Assembly: GCA_022559985.1 (NCBI GenBank)
Contig: JAFJTR010000065.1
Location: 111,705 to 175,704 of the forward strand
Direction: 5' to 3'
Source: Parastagonospora avenae f. sp. tritici 18332-5
Lineage: Eukaryota > Ascomycota > Dothideomycetes > Pleosporales > Phaeosphaeriaceae
DNA: 64,000 nt
A program made the translations under genes and the position numbers. Positions 53,960 through 63,639 of the stretch are shown piece by piece. The notes under the pieces are model-generated. The model ran no database searches. It worked only from the letters and a program-made list of their open reading frames with translations, and was not told the origin of the DNA. How positions within the stretch are numbered: the stretch's first letter is position 1; each line of letters starts with the position of its first letter.

Positions 53960-55222
53960 ATGCAAGCGTTCGGTGAGCCATGTCCACGCTCCGGCGGCGT
54001 TCCGTCGCATTCGCAGCACAGCTCACGGTTGTCCCAGTGCCCAAGAATCGGCGTGTAAGAAGGCACATTGCTGTCGCTGAGGCAGTACAAGGCTGACAAA
54101 GACGCAGCCAAAGTTTGAGTTGCACCTACGAGTGAGCCTCCAGGAACCATGGCGCACGTGACGGGCTGACTGACACGCGATAGATAATCGACCTCAACAA
54201 CGTGCCCCTCGTCACCGGCACGTCCTTTGTCAAATGGCACCTTTCGCACTCGACGGCTGCTGAGCACCGCGGTCGCACAGAGAGCTGCCCCATCCGCGAC
54301 CACAAAGTCCAGTACAACTATGACATGTGCCTGCCCGTGCGGCTCACAGTCGACAAGAACGGCATGCTGCAAGAAAGCTTCCTCGAGCTCGAAGTCGTCC
54401 AGGAATACACAGGCTCGGGGCGGGGCGAGCGAATAACACTCGGCAACGTCAAGCTGAATCTGGCCGAGTATGTCGAGCAGAGCGATCTTGCGCCCGCCGA
54501 TGGCGACGATCCAGGCGTCACGCGGCGATACCTGATGCAGGAGAGCAAAATCAACAGCACCATCAAGCTGGGCATATACATGAGGCAGACCGAGGGCGAC
54601 AAGAACTACATTGCGCCCGCTCTGAAGACGGCCCAGGTGTTCAGCGGCATCGCCGGCATCATGGCGGGCGAGCAGGGAGAAGTAGAGGACAACGGAGGTA
54701 TGCAGGCACAGGAGTCCTCAAGATGAACTTGTACTAAATGCAACAGCTGCGCCATCCTTATCTACAAAATCACGCGAAGCCGGCGAGCTCCAGGACATGT
54801 ACCGACGCACACTCGCTGCGTACTGGTCTGCCCAGCCCGGCGAGCTCAAAGCCGACGAATGCATCGAAGACATCTTCGCGGGGGGAGACGGCTGGGGCGA
54901 TCGCGAGAAGCCGTACCAGCAGCAGCGGGGCCAGACTGTGCGCTACATAGCCGGCGACAGCAGTGGATCGCCCAGCGAGAACGAGGCGAGACACATGCGT
55001 GGAAGCAGCAACACCAGCGCACATCGCAAGTCACATGAGACGCTGAGGCAGTCAGACTTGCATGCCATGGCCAAGTCTTCTACTGTGCGTGGCAGAGGAA
55101 GTCTGGAGCAGCAGGCGCTTCAGATGAAGGTTGAAGCGGAGAGGAAGCGACACCGACCGCATCACGAGGTTGACGAATTCGACCTGCGGGAAGACCTGTG
55201 CAGCTGGCGAAGGCCGATATAG
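53960..55222 (+). CDS. NT-C2 domain protein (EEIG1/EHBP1 type)
   Basis: 347 aa in five exons, the first three minute: 53960-53972 (13 nt), 54038-54054 (17), 54108-54131 (24), 54184-54697 and 54747-55222. The spliced start MQAFVPKNRRPKFELHLRII followed by DLNNVPLVTGTSFVKWHL is the N-terminal C2 (NT-C2) domain of EEIG1/FAM102 and EHBP1 proteins, which binds membranes or acts in vesicle traffic. RVTLGN-like RITLGNVKLNLAEYVEQ and TRRYLMQESKINSTIKLGIY complete the C2 fold (about residues 10-175). The rest is polar, with DEFDLREDLCSWRRPI at the end. No enzymatic motif. Confidence 0.88.
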
Positions 55223-55421
55223 ATCCTCGACAATCAAGTCTTCATAACAATTTTGGCCTTCCATCCCGTGCAGTGAACGATGACGCGCCCCACGTGAACC
55301 CGCGTTGGGTGGCAGAATCGGGTAGGGCTGAAGGCGGTCAGGAAAGTTCATGCATGCTCCATCGCTTTTCCACCTCAAACGCCTCCACCTTGAGTAATAT
55401 CGCGACCTGCTTTCCTTCTCT

Positions 55422-58400
55422 ATGCTCGCACGCCGAGCATCCAATGCATTTGTATGCATCCGATGTGAGCTCCAGCTTGCGCGTCGACTACCTGCATATG
55501 CACGGCGAACTACGCACGCCAACTTTTCCACCTCTGGACGCCGCCGTGATGGCGCGGAGGAGCTCGATGCGGAAGCATCCCAAAGCACGACGCCTATTTT
55601 GAGGATAGTAAAAGGAGAGAAGTCTCCGGAAAGAATCAGAAAACGCAAGGGAAAGGTTCTTCGGGAAACTTCTGCTCGCCTGGGAGGTGGCATCACACGA
55701 CTCGGCGATGATGCTGATATCCTGGTGCTCAGAGAAGTCGGTAGCAATGCGCCTGAACAGCCTGTCGAGGAGCCCAAACCCGCAGAACCCATCGTTGTCC
55801 CCGACATTATCGCTTCGCTGCAGCAAGAACGCAAAACTCTCACCCCCGAAGAGATCCAGGAACGCCTCGAGAGCCTGCGACCGCAGATTGGCGCCGGACC
55901 CAACGAGCCCGTCTATGTGCCCCTCAGAACTTTCGCAAAACTCGTCAAAACTCTGAACAAGGCCTTCACCACGCAACAGCTGGCGCAGTTCTACTCGGCT
56001 GCCAAAAATGTACCGCAGGAAACGTCGAAACAGGAGCTTCTAGCAAGCTTGAAGGAGGGTACGGGCTCTGCGCAGCATCCCATCGTACGCACGGATTGGC
56101 AGCCAGGGACTACCCCCATCGCCAAGCGGTTACCTGGGGCAGACATCAAGAATAGGAACAAGCGCGCGCCCGTTAGCAGGCAGCTGCTTGTTGATCAAAT
56201 CATGAGAGATATCTGGAAGCTTGTGCCGCTTGAGGAAGTTGAGGCACTTGGAGAGCTGGAGGTGACACTGAAGCCATGGCATATCACAGTACTCAACGCT
56301 GGAGGCATGTATCTGAATATTACCTTCATGAATCAAGCTGACAATATTCCAGACGAGGAGACGATTCTCACAAAAATCAGTGGAACGCGGAAAGCTAGAA
56401 TCGAGGTTTATCAACCCCATAACGTCCTCCGAATCACTGCAGACAAGACCACAGCTGAGTATGCTGCCAATGATATTGTGGAGGCACTGCGGACACACAT
56501 AGCCAGCAAGTTGCAACTCAAGACATGGATACCGCACCTGGAGGAGGGCAAAGCTCCCACAGATGGAAAACTCGCAACACTATACAGCGACGAAGACTTC
56601 CGCATCGTTACCAACGCTACACGAACCAGCATCCAGAGAATGGACAACGCGAATACTGTAAGATTGGGACATTTGCTTAAGATCCCGGCTAACAGTGACC
56701 AGTTGGTGATTAGAGGCTTTAGTCTAGGCGCCATCGCTGAAGCCGAGCGAGCACTCCTGCGAATGCTTCCGCTCAAGGACTTTACTGCACGCACAATCGA
56801 CGCACAAGAAATCGAGGATAGAAAAAGCGAGGTCCACTTACTTCCTGCGTCATTCGAGGGCCGATCTCTCGAGCCTAGGCACCAAAGTGCTAACCTAGGC
56901 CGATGGACATTGCCCGTCGGGCGCAGGGTCGAAGCTGAAATCTCTCAGGGGCAAGATGCTGAGGTGGAAAGCGGTGAGAATGTGTCCAAAAGCTCTGCCA
57001 CCAAAACACACCTGGTCGCATCCATCATTCAAAAACTACGGGATTCGCTGAAAGAACGGTCGTCGAGCGCTGCGAAAGGCCCTAAAGGCAACCGTCAGTC
57101 ACCGTTTGAAACCCTGCCGAAATTCGAATTGTTAGCGAACTTCGGTCAAGCGCTGTTCACACTGCCAGACACAGCTTCAGCGAGCACGCCATCTGTCAGC
57201 ACATCCTCTTCAGCGCGACCACTATTCACGAGCAGTGTTCCTGGGCTAGCAAGCCTTATGAGCCCCGCCCGTGTACCTGGCGCAGTTCAAGATGAGCAAT
57301 CATCTCAGTGCCGGTTCGCTGCAAATTCGGAATCGCCTTCGCTGCTTCTTTACGACTTCATCCCTGCGCCAACGCAAACTGGGACAAGTCAAACACCTCC
57401 AAGCCTTCACATCCAATTGCGCACTGGTGCAAGTACCTCTGGGCAAAAGGGCAAGACTACTCTACACGAGCTTAGTCTCGGGTTTCAGGAGCACGTGCAT
57501 ACCGTTTTGCTCCCAAATAACGCAACGGACGTGCAATTCAGTAGATATGGTCGGCTACATTTCGACTCATCGAACATGAAGCTTTCTATGCGGGATTGGA
57601 TCACGAAAGTGCGCAAGAACATCAACAGTGGAGAGCGTCTCACTGCACCCGACATTACCATTCCTGTCCCGCACTGGACAATCACTGGAAACGCGGCTGA
57701 TCAGGACGTGAAGAAAGTCACGTACCTCTTCTCAGCAGTGCAACTTCGACAAGTTATTGAGGGATGTGTCCTGGGTGAACATGCCACATACAGCTCTACG
57801 CAGTCCAGTAAATTGGCTGCGCAAGGTGGTGCGTTGGCTATGTACTATCGGAAAGATACAAATAGTGCTGAGCAACTGCTGCAAGACGACGACAACCGCC
57901 TCACGTCGTTCGTAGAAAACAGTCTCAGGCTTGCGGACGCACTCACCGAGGCAGCTGGGCAGGCACAGCCTATAGCCAAAATACTGCGACCGAGGAACAC
58001 CGGGAGTGGCAGGAAGCAGAGGAGGCTGGAGGAACAAGCTGCAACGGCGGTAGCAAAGGACGCTCCTGGTCGGGAACAACCCGAGGACGATGTTATGGAC
58101 CTTCTTGATGATGCTGTTGCTGGGAAAGACCAAGAACAGCCTCAAGACACGATAAGCGAGACTGGCGAAAAAGTCGACCTGCACGGCGCGATTCTGACAG
58201 AAGAAGCAGACGCTTCTGTCCGGGAACAACCCGAGGACGACGTTATGGACCTTCTTGATGATGCCTTTGCTCAGGAAGATAAAGAACAGTCTCAAGACAA
58301 GATTAGCAAGCCGAGCGAAGAGGTGGACACGCACGACACACTTCTGACAGAAGGACCGGCCGCTTCGGATCAAGAGCAGGCAACACCGCCGTCTTACCGC

Positions 58401-58463
58401 AGTGTCTCCGAAGATGCAGCGGACACGCCTTCGATAGAGAAGTCCGAGAAGCCTTCGGCTTAA
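55422..58463 (+). CDS. SLS1: Sls1-like mitochondrial inner-membrane translation regulator
   Basis: 1013 aa, one exon. Yeast Sls1 is an inner-membrane-bound mitochondrial protein that couples mitochondrial transcription to translation. The N-terminus MLARRASNAFVCIRCELQLA with RRLPAYARR is a strong mitochondrial presequence. The conserved SLS region runs from about residue 230 to 680: RQLLVDQIMRDIWKLVPLEE, GELEVTLKPWHITVL and TVRLGHLLKIPANSDQLVIR. A C-terminal acidic segment contains a 50-residue direct duplication (REQPEDDVMDLLDDA...). Longer than the yeast protein because of this tail and internal low-complexity regions. Confidence 0.85.
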   Translation: MLARRASNAFVCIRCELQLARRLPAYARRTTHANFSTSGRRRDGAEELDAEASQSTTPILRIVKGEKSPERIRKRKGKVLRETSARLGGGITRLGDDADILVLREVGSNAPEQPVEEPKPAEPIVVPDIIASLQQERKTLTPEEIQERLESLRPQIGAGPNEPVYVPLRTFAKLVKTLNKAFTTQQLAQFYSAAKNVPQETSKQELLASLKEGTGSAQHPIVRTDWQPGTTPIAKRLPGADIKNRNKRAPVSRQLLVDQIMRDIWKLVPLEEVEALGELEVTLKPWHITVLNAGGMYLNITFMNQADNIPDEETILTKISGTRKARIEVYQPHNVLRITADKTTAEYAANDIVEALRTHIASKLQLKTWIPHLEEGKAPTDGKLATLYSDEDFRIVTNATRTSIQRMDNANTVRLGHLLKIPANSDQLVIRGFSLGAIAEAERALLRMLPLKDFTARTIDAQEIEDRKSEVHLLPASFEGRSLEPRHQSANLGRWTLPVGRRVEAEISQGQDAEVESGENVSKSSATKTHLVASIIQKLRDSLKERSSSAAKGPKGNRQSPFETLPKFELLANFGQALFTLPDTASASTPSVSTSSSARPLFTSSVPGLASLMSPARVPGAVQDEQSSQCRFAANSESPSLLLYDFIPAPTQTGTSQTPPSLHIQLRTGASTSGQKGKTTLHELSLGFQEHVHTVLLPNNATDVQFSRYGRLHFDSSNMKLSMRDWITKVRKNINSGERLTAPDITIPVPHWTITGNAADQDVKKVTYLFSAVQLRQVIEGCVLGEHATYSSTQSSKLAAQGGALAMYYRKDTNSAEQLLQDDDNRLTSFVENSLRLADALTEAAGQAQPIAKILRPRNTGSGRKQRRLEEQAATAVAKDAPGREQPEDDVMDLLDDAVAGKDQEQPQDTISETGEKVDLHGAILTEEADASVREQPEDDVMDLLDDAFAQEDKEQSQDKISKPSEEVDTHDTLLTEGPAASDQEQATPPSYRSVSEDAADTPSIEKSEKPSA
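58071..58370 (+). repeat. 150-bp in-frame tandem duplication inside SLS1
   Basis: Two copies, 58071-58220 and 58221-58370, with nearly identical starts (cgggaacaacccgaggacga) and diverged ends. Each encodes about 50 acidic residues beginning REQPEDDVMDLLDDA. A recent local duplication within the coding tail. Confidence 0.85.
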
Positions 58464-58829
58464 TACCGCGCTGAAGACGCGCGAGGCTGTACCACCACAC
58501 CTGTAATACAATCAGAGGCCACTCGCCTTCCCTGAATCAAAACATTCCCACATCATTCAGCTCTGCGAGGATGGCCCAATGATCGATTTCCAAACCCATC
58601 GATTTTGTGATTGGCTCTTTCTGCAATAAAGTCCTGCCATGTCCAGCTTAGTCGGCCGGCTAATGTAAGCCCCGAATAAGCTCCCCGCCAGTTCCGCAGC
58701 CCTCGACTGGACGCATCACAACAACACGTTGCGCCTCCACATATACTGCTCTGCGTGTGCTCTCCACACCTCCGAGTTTCTCCAATCTCACCAGCAAATT
58801 TCCCCGCGCTCCTTTTATTGTCATACATA
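58464..58829. other. Intergenic, no gene seen
   Basis: 366 bp between tandem plus-strand genes. No element recognised. Confidence 0.5.
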
Positions 58830-59793
58830 ATGGTGTCCACCCGTCAGACCCCCCGCGGTGACTTTCCGACCTTCGAGCCCTCACCCACCAAGAAATCCTC
58901 ACGCACTCCCACCGCTTCGCCTGCGCCAACCAGCTCTCCTGACATCAATTCCTCACCGACAGTCAGTTCCTTTGCACGCCGCGCAGCCCAGAACGCGCGC
59001 GACGCCGCATCCGACTCCATCGCCATCATGTCGCCTCCGGCGCCCTCCGCAATCAACGAATCAACATGGTGCCACACAGCGTCCAACATCACCGTGTTCT
59101 GGCTCGCCGTGTCCATCCCGCTCGTCCTCTGGGACTCGCTGTACATCCTGCTGCGCCCGCATACTTTTGAGGGCGGCGCGCTGCAATGGCCGCTTTGGAA
59201 GCCGTACGAGATTTATGCGGCGATTGACAAGGTGTACAGTCGCAGTGCGTGGGATGCGCAGGAGGGATTTGGAGGCGCGCAGGGCGTGCTGAATGCGGTC
59301 GAGCTTGTTATGTATGGGCTGTATGCGGGGATTCTGTATAATCATGGTGTGAAGGCGGCGGCGGGGACGGGTGTTCAAGTCGGTCAGGGTGTGGGCGCGT
59401 GGTTTGCGGGTGGAATTAAAGTCCGCGGTAAGGTTGGGAATCGCGCGCTGCTCATCGGATTTGCGGCGAGTGTCATGACATTGAGCAAGACGGTTTTATA
59501 CTGTACGTCCCCATTCCCCAACCCAATCCCCCCACTAACAACAGCCAGATTTCAACGAATACTTCTCCGGCTTCGCGAGTGTCAAGCACAATGATTGGTT
59601 TACGCTTTTCCTCTTCTACGGCGTCATGAAGTATGTTTCCAAATCCTCCTCTTTCGTTGCTGAACGCATGCTGACCAATTGTAGCGGTCTGTGGGTTATT
59701 TTCCCAGCGTACATGACCGTCGTGTTTGGCTCGGACATCATCGCTGCGCTGGACATTGCTGCGGGCGCGGAGTCGGGCAAGAAAGAGAACTAG
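58830..59793 (+). CDS. Conserved fungal multi-pass membrane protein
   Basis: 287 aa in three exons: 58830-59502, 59549-59630 and 59685-59793 (introns 46 and 54 nt; donors GTACGT and GTATGT). The N-terminal ~75 residues are Ser/Pro/Thr-rich and cytosolic. Then come about four to five membrane spans: ITVFWLAVSIPLVLWDSLYI, AVELVMYGLYAGILYNHGV, ALLIGFAASVMTLSKTVLYY, WFTLFLFYGVMNGLWVIFPA. The topology recalls EXPERA-type small membrane proteins, but I see no diagnostic catalytic residues, so the family is left open. The C-terminus GAESGKKEN is Lys-rich. Possibly an ER membrane protein. Confidence 0.8.
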
Positions 59794-59956
59794 CCGTCCG
59801 TAGATCTAACCCATGAGATGAGACACCTTTTTTGCTTCTGATGTTCTTTCTCGGCGGATGTGTTCGACATGGCATGACATCGCTTTTTGTGTGCGCTTGA
59901 GTAATTTTTTGTTCTTCGTCCTGGCGCGTCCGATGCCATGGAGTCCACTCGTGCCT

Positions 59957-60265
59957 TCACCCCTCGTCCAAATCCAGCCGTGCGCCAAAACACCAGCGCA
60001 CCCACCGACACGCGCACGTCTTCCAGCTGCCCGCTTCTCTCCCCACTTCCCTCGTCTTGATCGTGGGAATCAGCGGATCCCCTTTCGTCTCGCCCATCGA
60101 GCTGCTACTCACGAGCTTAAACACCCCGCTTGGCTGGCGCTCCAGACCTGGTCGGCGGTGATCCAAGTTGTCGGGCGGAAGGATGGCGGAGAGGCGTTGG
60201 GCTTCGAGCGCGATGTCGTGTAGCATGTAGAGGCGCGGGAGGGGGTCGGGGGTTGAGACGGGCAT
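59957..60265 (-). CDS. Possible small protein, weak support
   Basis: 102 codons from an ATG at 60265. The first half, MPVSTPDPLPRLYMLHDIAL followed by EAQRLSAILPPDN, looks protein-like; the last 20 residues are less so, and an intron may be missed. No family recognised. It sits in an otherwise empty 798-bp stretch (59794-60591) between convergent genes. It may be a genuine orphan or chance. Confidence 0.35.
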   Translation of the reverse strand: MPVSTPDPLPRLYMLHDIALEAQRLSAILPPDNLDHRRPGLERQPSGVFKLVSSSSMGETKGDPLIPTIKTREVGREAGSWKTCACRWVRWCFGARLDLDEG

Positions 60266-60591
60266 TGTGAGCGTGTGGGGTTTGTTTGAGGGTATTAGGA
60301 TATAGCAGCGATGGGTTGAAGAGTTGTGTAAGGTGGAGGGAGGGGTTTGGAGGAAGTGAAAAGGTAGGAGTTTGGGTATGTGCTTTTCGCATTCACGCGT
60401 GATTTCGGCAAAGTACTCCGGTGACGTTGGATTTGTTGTCTATACTAATGTACAAGGTGTTTCATCTCATCGTTCTCCTCGATATCTCTCTCAGGACTTT
60501 CTATCTTATCCTTGCCTCAATTCTCTCAATCTCGGCATCTCATGCCCTTATTAATCTACCACCGTTCCCATCTCCTCCCCTCCTTCTCCTT

Positions 60592-61590
60592 CTACATAAC
60601 CGCACACATCCCACACCCCCACTTCCTCATCCTCTCCCCCTTCTCGTTCTTCCCCCCGTCTTCCCTCTCCTCAACCGCACTCCCAACCCTCATCCTCTCG
60701 ACCCTCAAATCCCCCATACTCTTCGCCCTTGCAAACGGGCCCTCATCACTCTCCACCAACGCCTTCTTCCGCTCCAATTCGTCGCGGCCAGGCGTGCTGA
60801 AGACGCTGTGTTTGCTGGCTGTGCTGAGGACCGAAGAAATGCGGTTGCTCGGCTGAGCGGGTTGCGAGAGGGTAGTTGTGCTGGGCTTGCCGAGGGCCTG
60901 AGTGGGCTGGGGTTGAGTAGAGTTGACGGGTTGACTGGCTTGGGTGATGGTGAACGTAGTCGAACTTCCCAGTGGAGCATAGGCTTGACGTTTCTGCGCG
61001 CGCGTCATGGGCGTGGGTGTGTCGGGTGGTGTATCCGGGTCGGAGTCCTGGTTACTGGTTGGTGAGAGGATAGGTGAGTCGTACGGGGCCGGGGATGTTG
61101 AGAGTCCTGATCCTTCGAGGGAGCTGAGTGCGGCTTTGTGGGGGCTGAGGGAGCGAGGTTTTGCTGGGCTTGGGCGGCCAACTTTGGTGGGGCTGGAGCG
61201 ACCTGACTTCACTGGGCTTGAACGACCTGATTTCACTGGGCTTGAACGACCTGACTTCACTGGGCTTGAACGACCTGACTTGATAGGACTGTTGCGGCCG
61301 GATTTGACGGGACTTGAACAACCAGATGCGATTCTGCCGCGCTGAAGCTTCACTTCGGGCGTGTTGCTGAATCCGCCGGCTTCGGCTTTGAGGACGTACT
61401 GTCTGAAGTTCGACAGCTCTGGCGAGCCGAGCGCGTGCTCGCTCTTGGGACGCGGGAGGGCGAAGGTGCCATCTGAGCTGTTGGGCGGCGAGGGCGTGAT
61501 GGCGCGGATGGTTGAGTGAGCTGTTGATGGGCGGGTTGGCGAGGTGGGTGTTGGAGGAGGAGCGGGGCGAGGGCGGAAGTGTGTTGACAT
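60592..61590 (-). CDS. SPxK-repeat protein with C-terminal CaaX box
   Basis: 332 aa, one exon, ATG at 61590. Largely disordered, Ser/Pro-rich. Residues about 92-154 hold a run of octapeptides of type SPVKSGRS (SPVK, SPIK, SPVK three times, SPTK, SPAK, SPHK). Each is a full CDK/MAPK-type S-P-x-K site. A short ordered-looking piece SNFRQYVLKAEAGGFSNTPE precedes the array. The C-terminus KWGCGMCAVM ends in Cys-Ala-Val-Met, a farnesylation-type CaaX box, with an additional Cys three residues upstream of it (palmitoylation possible). A lipid-anchored, cell-cycle-phosphorylated peripheral membrane protein is inferred. No family name can be given. Confidence 0.78.
   Translation of the reverse strand: MSTHFRPRPAPPPTPTSPTRPSTAHSTIRAITPSPPNSSDGTFALPRPKSEHALGSPELSNFRQYVLKAEAGGFSNTPEVKLQRGRIASGCSSPVKSGRNSPIKSGRSSPVKSGRSSPVKSGRSSPVKSGRSSPTKVGRPSPAKPRSLSPHKAALSSLEGSGLSTSPAPYDSPILSPTSNQDSDPDTPPDTPTPMTRAQKRQAYAPLGSSTTFTITQASQPVNSTQPQPTQALGKPSTTTLSQPAQPSNRISSVLSTASKHSVFSTPGRDELERKKALVESDEGPFARAKSMGDLRVERMRVGSAVEEREDGGKNEKGERMRKWGCGMCAVM
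61192..61318 (-). repeat. 24-bp coding tandem repeat (SPVKSGRS units)
   Basis: Five to six consecutive units resembling tgacttcactgggcttgaac on the plus strand, each encoding eight residues of the SPxK array on the minus strand. The three central units are nearly identical, and the outer ones have diverged. Copy number is likely to vary between strains. Confidence 0.85.
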
Positions 61591-62443
61591 GTTGAGGTTG
61601 CTGACAGTGTGATGATTAGCTTGGACACGAAGCTCAAATTGTGTGGTTTCTGTGGTGGGTTGGCGAAGAGATGAGCAGCGGGTGTCTGCTCAGTTCTTGC
61701 GGCGATGATGCGAGCTGCGCCACGATGGTGTGGCTTTTGATTGGCTGCTGCAGAAGGGATGATGGTGAAAGTGAAAGCCAAGGTCGTGATCGACTTCCTT
61801 GTCGGTAGGTGGATTTTGACGTGCAGTGAGTGGATATGGACTACATACGCCCAAAGCTTTGCCCTGCGAGCTAGATAGCAGGTCGAATAGTCGTGCGGGT
61901 TTCGACGGTGCTGCGCTGATGAGAGACCACGCGACGCGTATCAGCGCGTCCTCACAATACGCCCGTTTGCTTTTGATAGAAATCCTTAATGTTCAGTAAC
62001 GCCCTCGGTATGCAACGCCCTTGCTCTTTCACGCCTCATCCACGCTACGACCTCAGTGTTACCAGATACTCGAGACAGTTCGCCGCATCGAGGGCTGTTT
62101 CGAAACTTTTCCCATATGCAGAGCGCCACGGTTGCACAAGGTACGTCATCGGTGGAGCGCCTTGAAAAAGCAGAATTTAAGAGATGCTCGGAACGAAGTG
62201 TGGTCACGTCATTTGTTTGATGTGGAGCTAATGCGGAGTAATATAGGTAGATTGGTGATGTGCGAAAAATGGTGTTGGAACTTTCAGGGTTGAAGCTGGG
62301 AGCTGGGAGCTCGTGAGAACAAACACCATGCACCTTCCCTAAGACTAAGCACCTACTTCTATAAGACTAAGCGCCTACTTCCCTAATACCAATCTACCTG
62401 GTTGACTGTTGGTAGTTTTGTCAGCCTTCTCCCCTTCTTGTTT
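61591..62443. other. Intergenic, promoter of SPxK gene and duplicated 3' flank
   Basis: About 850 bp. The left part is the upstream region of the SPxK protein gene. The block 62331-62415 is repeated in similar form at 63090-63164, downstream of the two paralogous small genes. A 115-codon minus frame (61986-62333) has no support. Confidence 0.55.
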
Positions 62444-62685
62444 CTACCTGCGCTCTCTGTCCATCTCCGCTTGTTGCATCCTCTCCTGCTCTGTCATGCC
62501 ACTCCGTTTACGAAGATCTGCCTCCTCTTTTTCCCTCTCTTTTGACGAACAGAAATCCTTTCGCGATACTGCCTACATCTAATTTCCATGCTTTCTTTTC
62601 GTTCCTTTCTCCTCTGAATCCGGGACTTCTTCTGCGGTTTCCGGTAGGATTTGGAGCCCCCGGGTTTAGAATTCGCACAGCCCAT
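62444..62685 (-). CDS. Small N-myristoylation-motif protein, tandem copy 1, frame shifted
   Basis: The ATG at 62685 begins MGCANSKPGGSKS, a myristoylation plus palmitoylation-like (MGC) start. The frame then encodes a basic helix (KKSRIQRRKERKESMEIRCR) and stops at 62494 (63 aa). The neighbouring frame is open from about 62545 and encodes EREKEEADLRKRSGMTEQER then MQQAEMDRERR, ending at 62444. That reading matches the tail of tandem copy 2 (QPGMSAMEAREREEQAENRR). So a one-base indel near 62533-62545 seems to have changed the end of the protein, unless the sequence is wrong. No GT-AG intron repairs it. Confidence 0.6.
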
Positions 62686-62843
62686 GGTGAAGGCCAAAGA
62701 TTATAGGGCATTTGTGGTTGAGTTCGTGAGATAGATGGTATAGCTTGAATTTGGAGTGGCTTATCGACCTGTCGATGAAGTTGCGTGCGGGATTTAAGCT
62801 GTCTTTGTCGCAGAAGAACGCGATAGATCAGTCTACGGGACAG

Positions 62844-62851
62844 TATTTATA
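62844..62851 (-). promoter_or_regulatory. TATA box of tandem copy 1
   Basis: TATAAATA on the minus strand, about 160 bp upstream of the ATG at 62685. Copy 2 has TATAAATG at the same distance, so the promoter was duplicated with the gene. Confidence 0.6.
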
Positions 62852-63142
62852 CGAGGACTTGTGATCACTGGTGGCAGCAATTCACAGTGTTCAAAGGTGA
62901 ACGTTATATTTGATTGCTAGCAGACCGGAAGTGAACGTTCCTACTTCCTTACAGCCGCCATTGACTAGTTTATTCACAATCGATTTGCTTCAATGTACGA
63001 CTATTGCAGAGTATGTATTGGAGTTCCAAACACTTAGTCTATGTTCCAGCTCATGAGCAAGATATTCGAGACCCATTTTGCAGTGGACGCACCTTCCCTA
63101 AGACGAAGTCTAAGACTAAGCATGTACTTCCCCAAAATTAAT

Positions 63143-63472
63143 CTACTCGGTTGACTGTTGGTAGATTATTGTATGCCTTTTTCTTGTTCTTCCTCTTCTG
63201 TTCTCTGCTTGTTCTTCCCTCTCCCGTGCCTCCATTGCACTCATTCCTGGCTGTGATCCCTTCTTACTGGCTCTCTCTAGCCTCTTCTGAATATCGATTC
63301 GTTTCCTTTCCATACTCTGCCTGGCGTTCTCTGCCTGTTGCAAGCAGACTCTCTCTGTCCCCGCTTTCTCGTCTGCCTTCTCATCCTTCTTTCGCTGGTG
63401 TCTCGATATTTTCTGCCTCAGTGGTTCCTCGCACGTTCCCCCACCTGTTTGTAGAGAGTTGGCGTTGCCCAT
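63143..63472 (-). CDS. Small N-myristoylation-motif protein, tandem copy 2
   Basis: 109 aa from the ATG at 63472: MGNANSLQTGGGTCEE, again an MGxxxS start. A long charged helix follows (EEPLRQKISRHQRKKDEKAD, RVCLQQAENARQSMERKRID, QPGMSAMEAREREEQAENRR). This looks like a coiled coil tethered to membrane by its N-terminus. Promoter, 5' leader and 3' flank resemble those of the copy at 62444-62685, showing a tandem duplication of about 750 bp. The frame is intact. Function unknown; no family recognised. Confidence 0.65.
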   Translation of the reverse strand: MGNANSLQTGGGTCEEPLRQKISRHQRKKDEKADEKAGTERVCLQQAENARQSMERKRIDIQKRLERASKKGSQPGMSAMEAREREEQAENRRGRTRKRHTIIYQQSTE

Positions 63473-63630
63473 CGTGTGTAGAATGAACACTGTATAGTAG
63501 ATGTACTCCAGGTTGTGAGATGATTATTATATTCTGAATGTGTAGTGGCTTCTCGACCTGTCAATGGAGTTGCGTGTGGTATGTGGGGTCTTTGTCTCTG
63601 GGGAGTATGACACATCAGTGCACTAGATGG

Positions 63631-63638
63631 CATTTATA
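63631..63638 (-). promoter_or_regulatory. TATA-like box of tandem copy 2
   Basis: TATAAATG on the minus strand, about 160 bp upstream of the ATG at 63472, matching the position of the box in copy 1. Confidence 0.55.
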
Positions 63639-63639
63639 C

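Larger units (their letters stand above)
62331..63164. repeat. Duplicated flanks of the two small tandem genes
   Basis: Direct repeats: 62331-62415 resembles 63090-63164 (shared ggttgactgttggtag and aagactaagca pieces). Likewise 62761-62790 resembles 63551-63580 upstream (shared cgacctgtc and gttgcgtg). Together they outline a duplicated unit covering gene, promoter and 3' flank. Confidence 0.7.

Noticed and set aside
61986..62333. 115-codon minus-strand frame upstream of the small tandem genes
   Set aside because: Ends in the duplicated flank and lacks any motif or partner.
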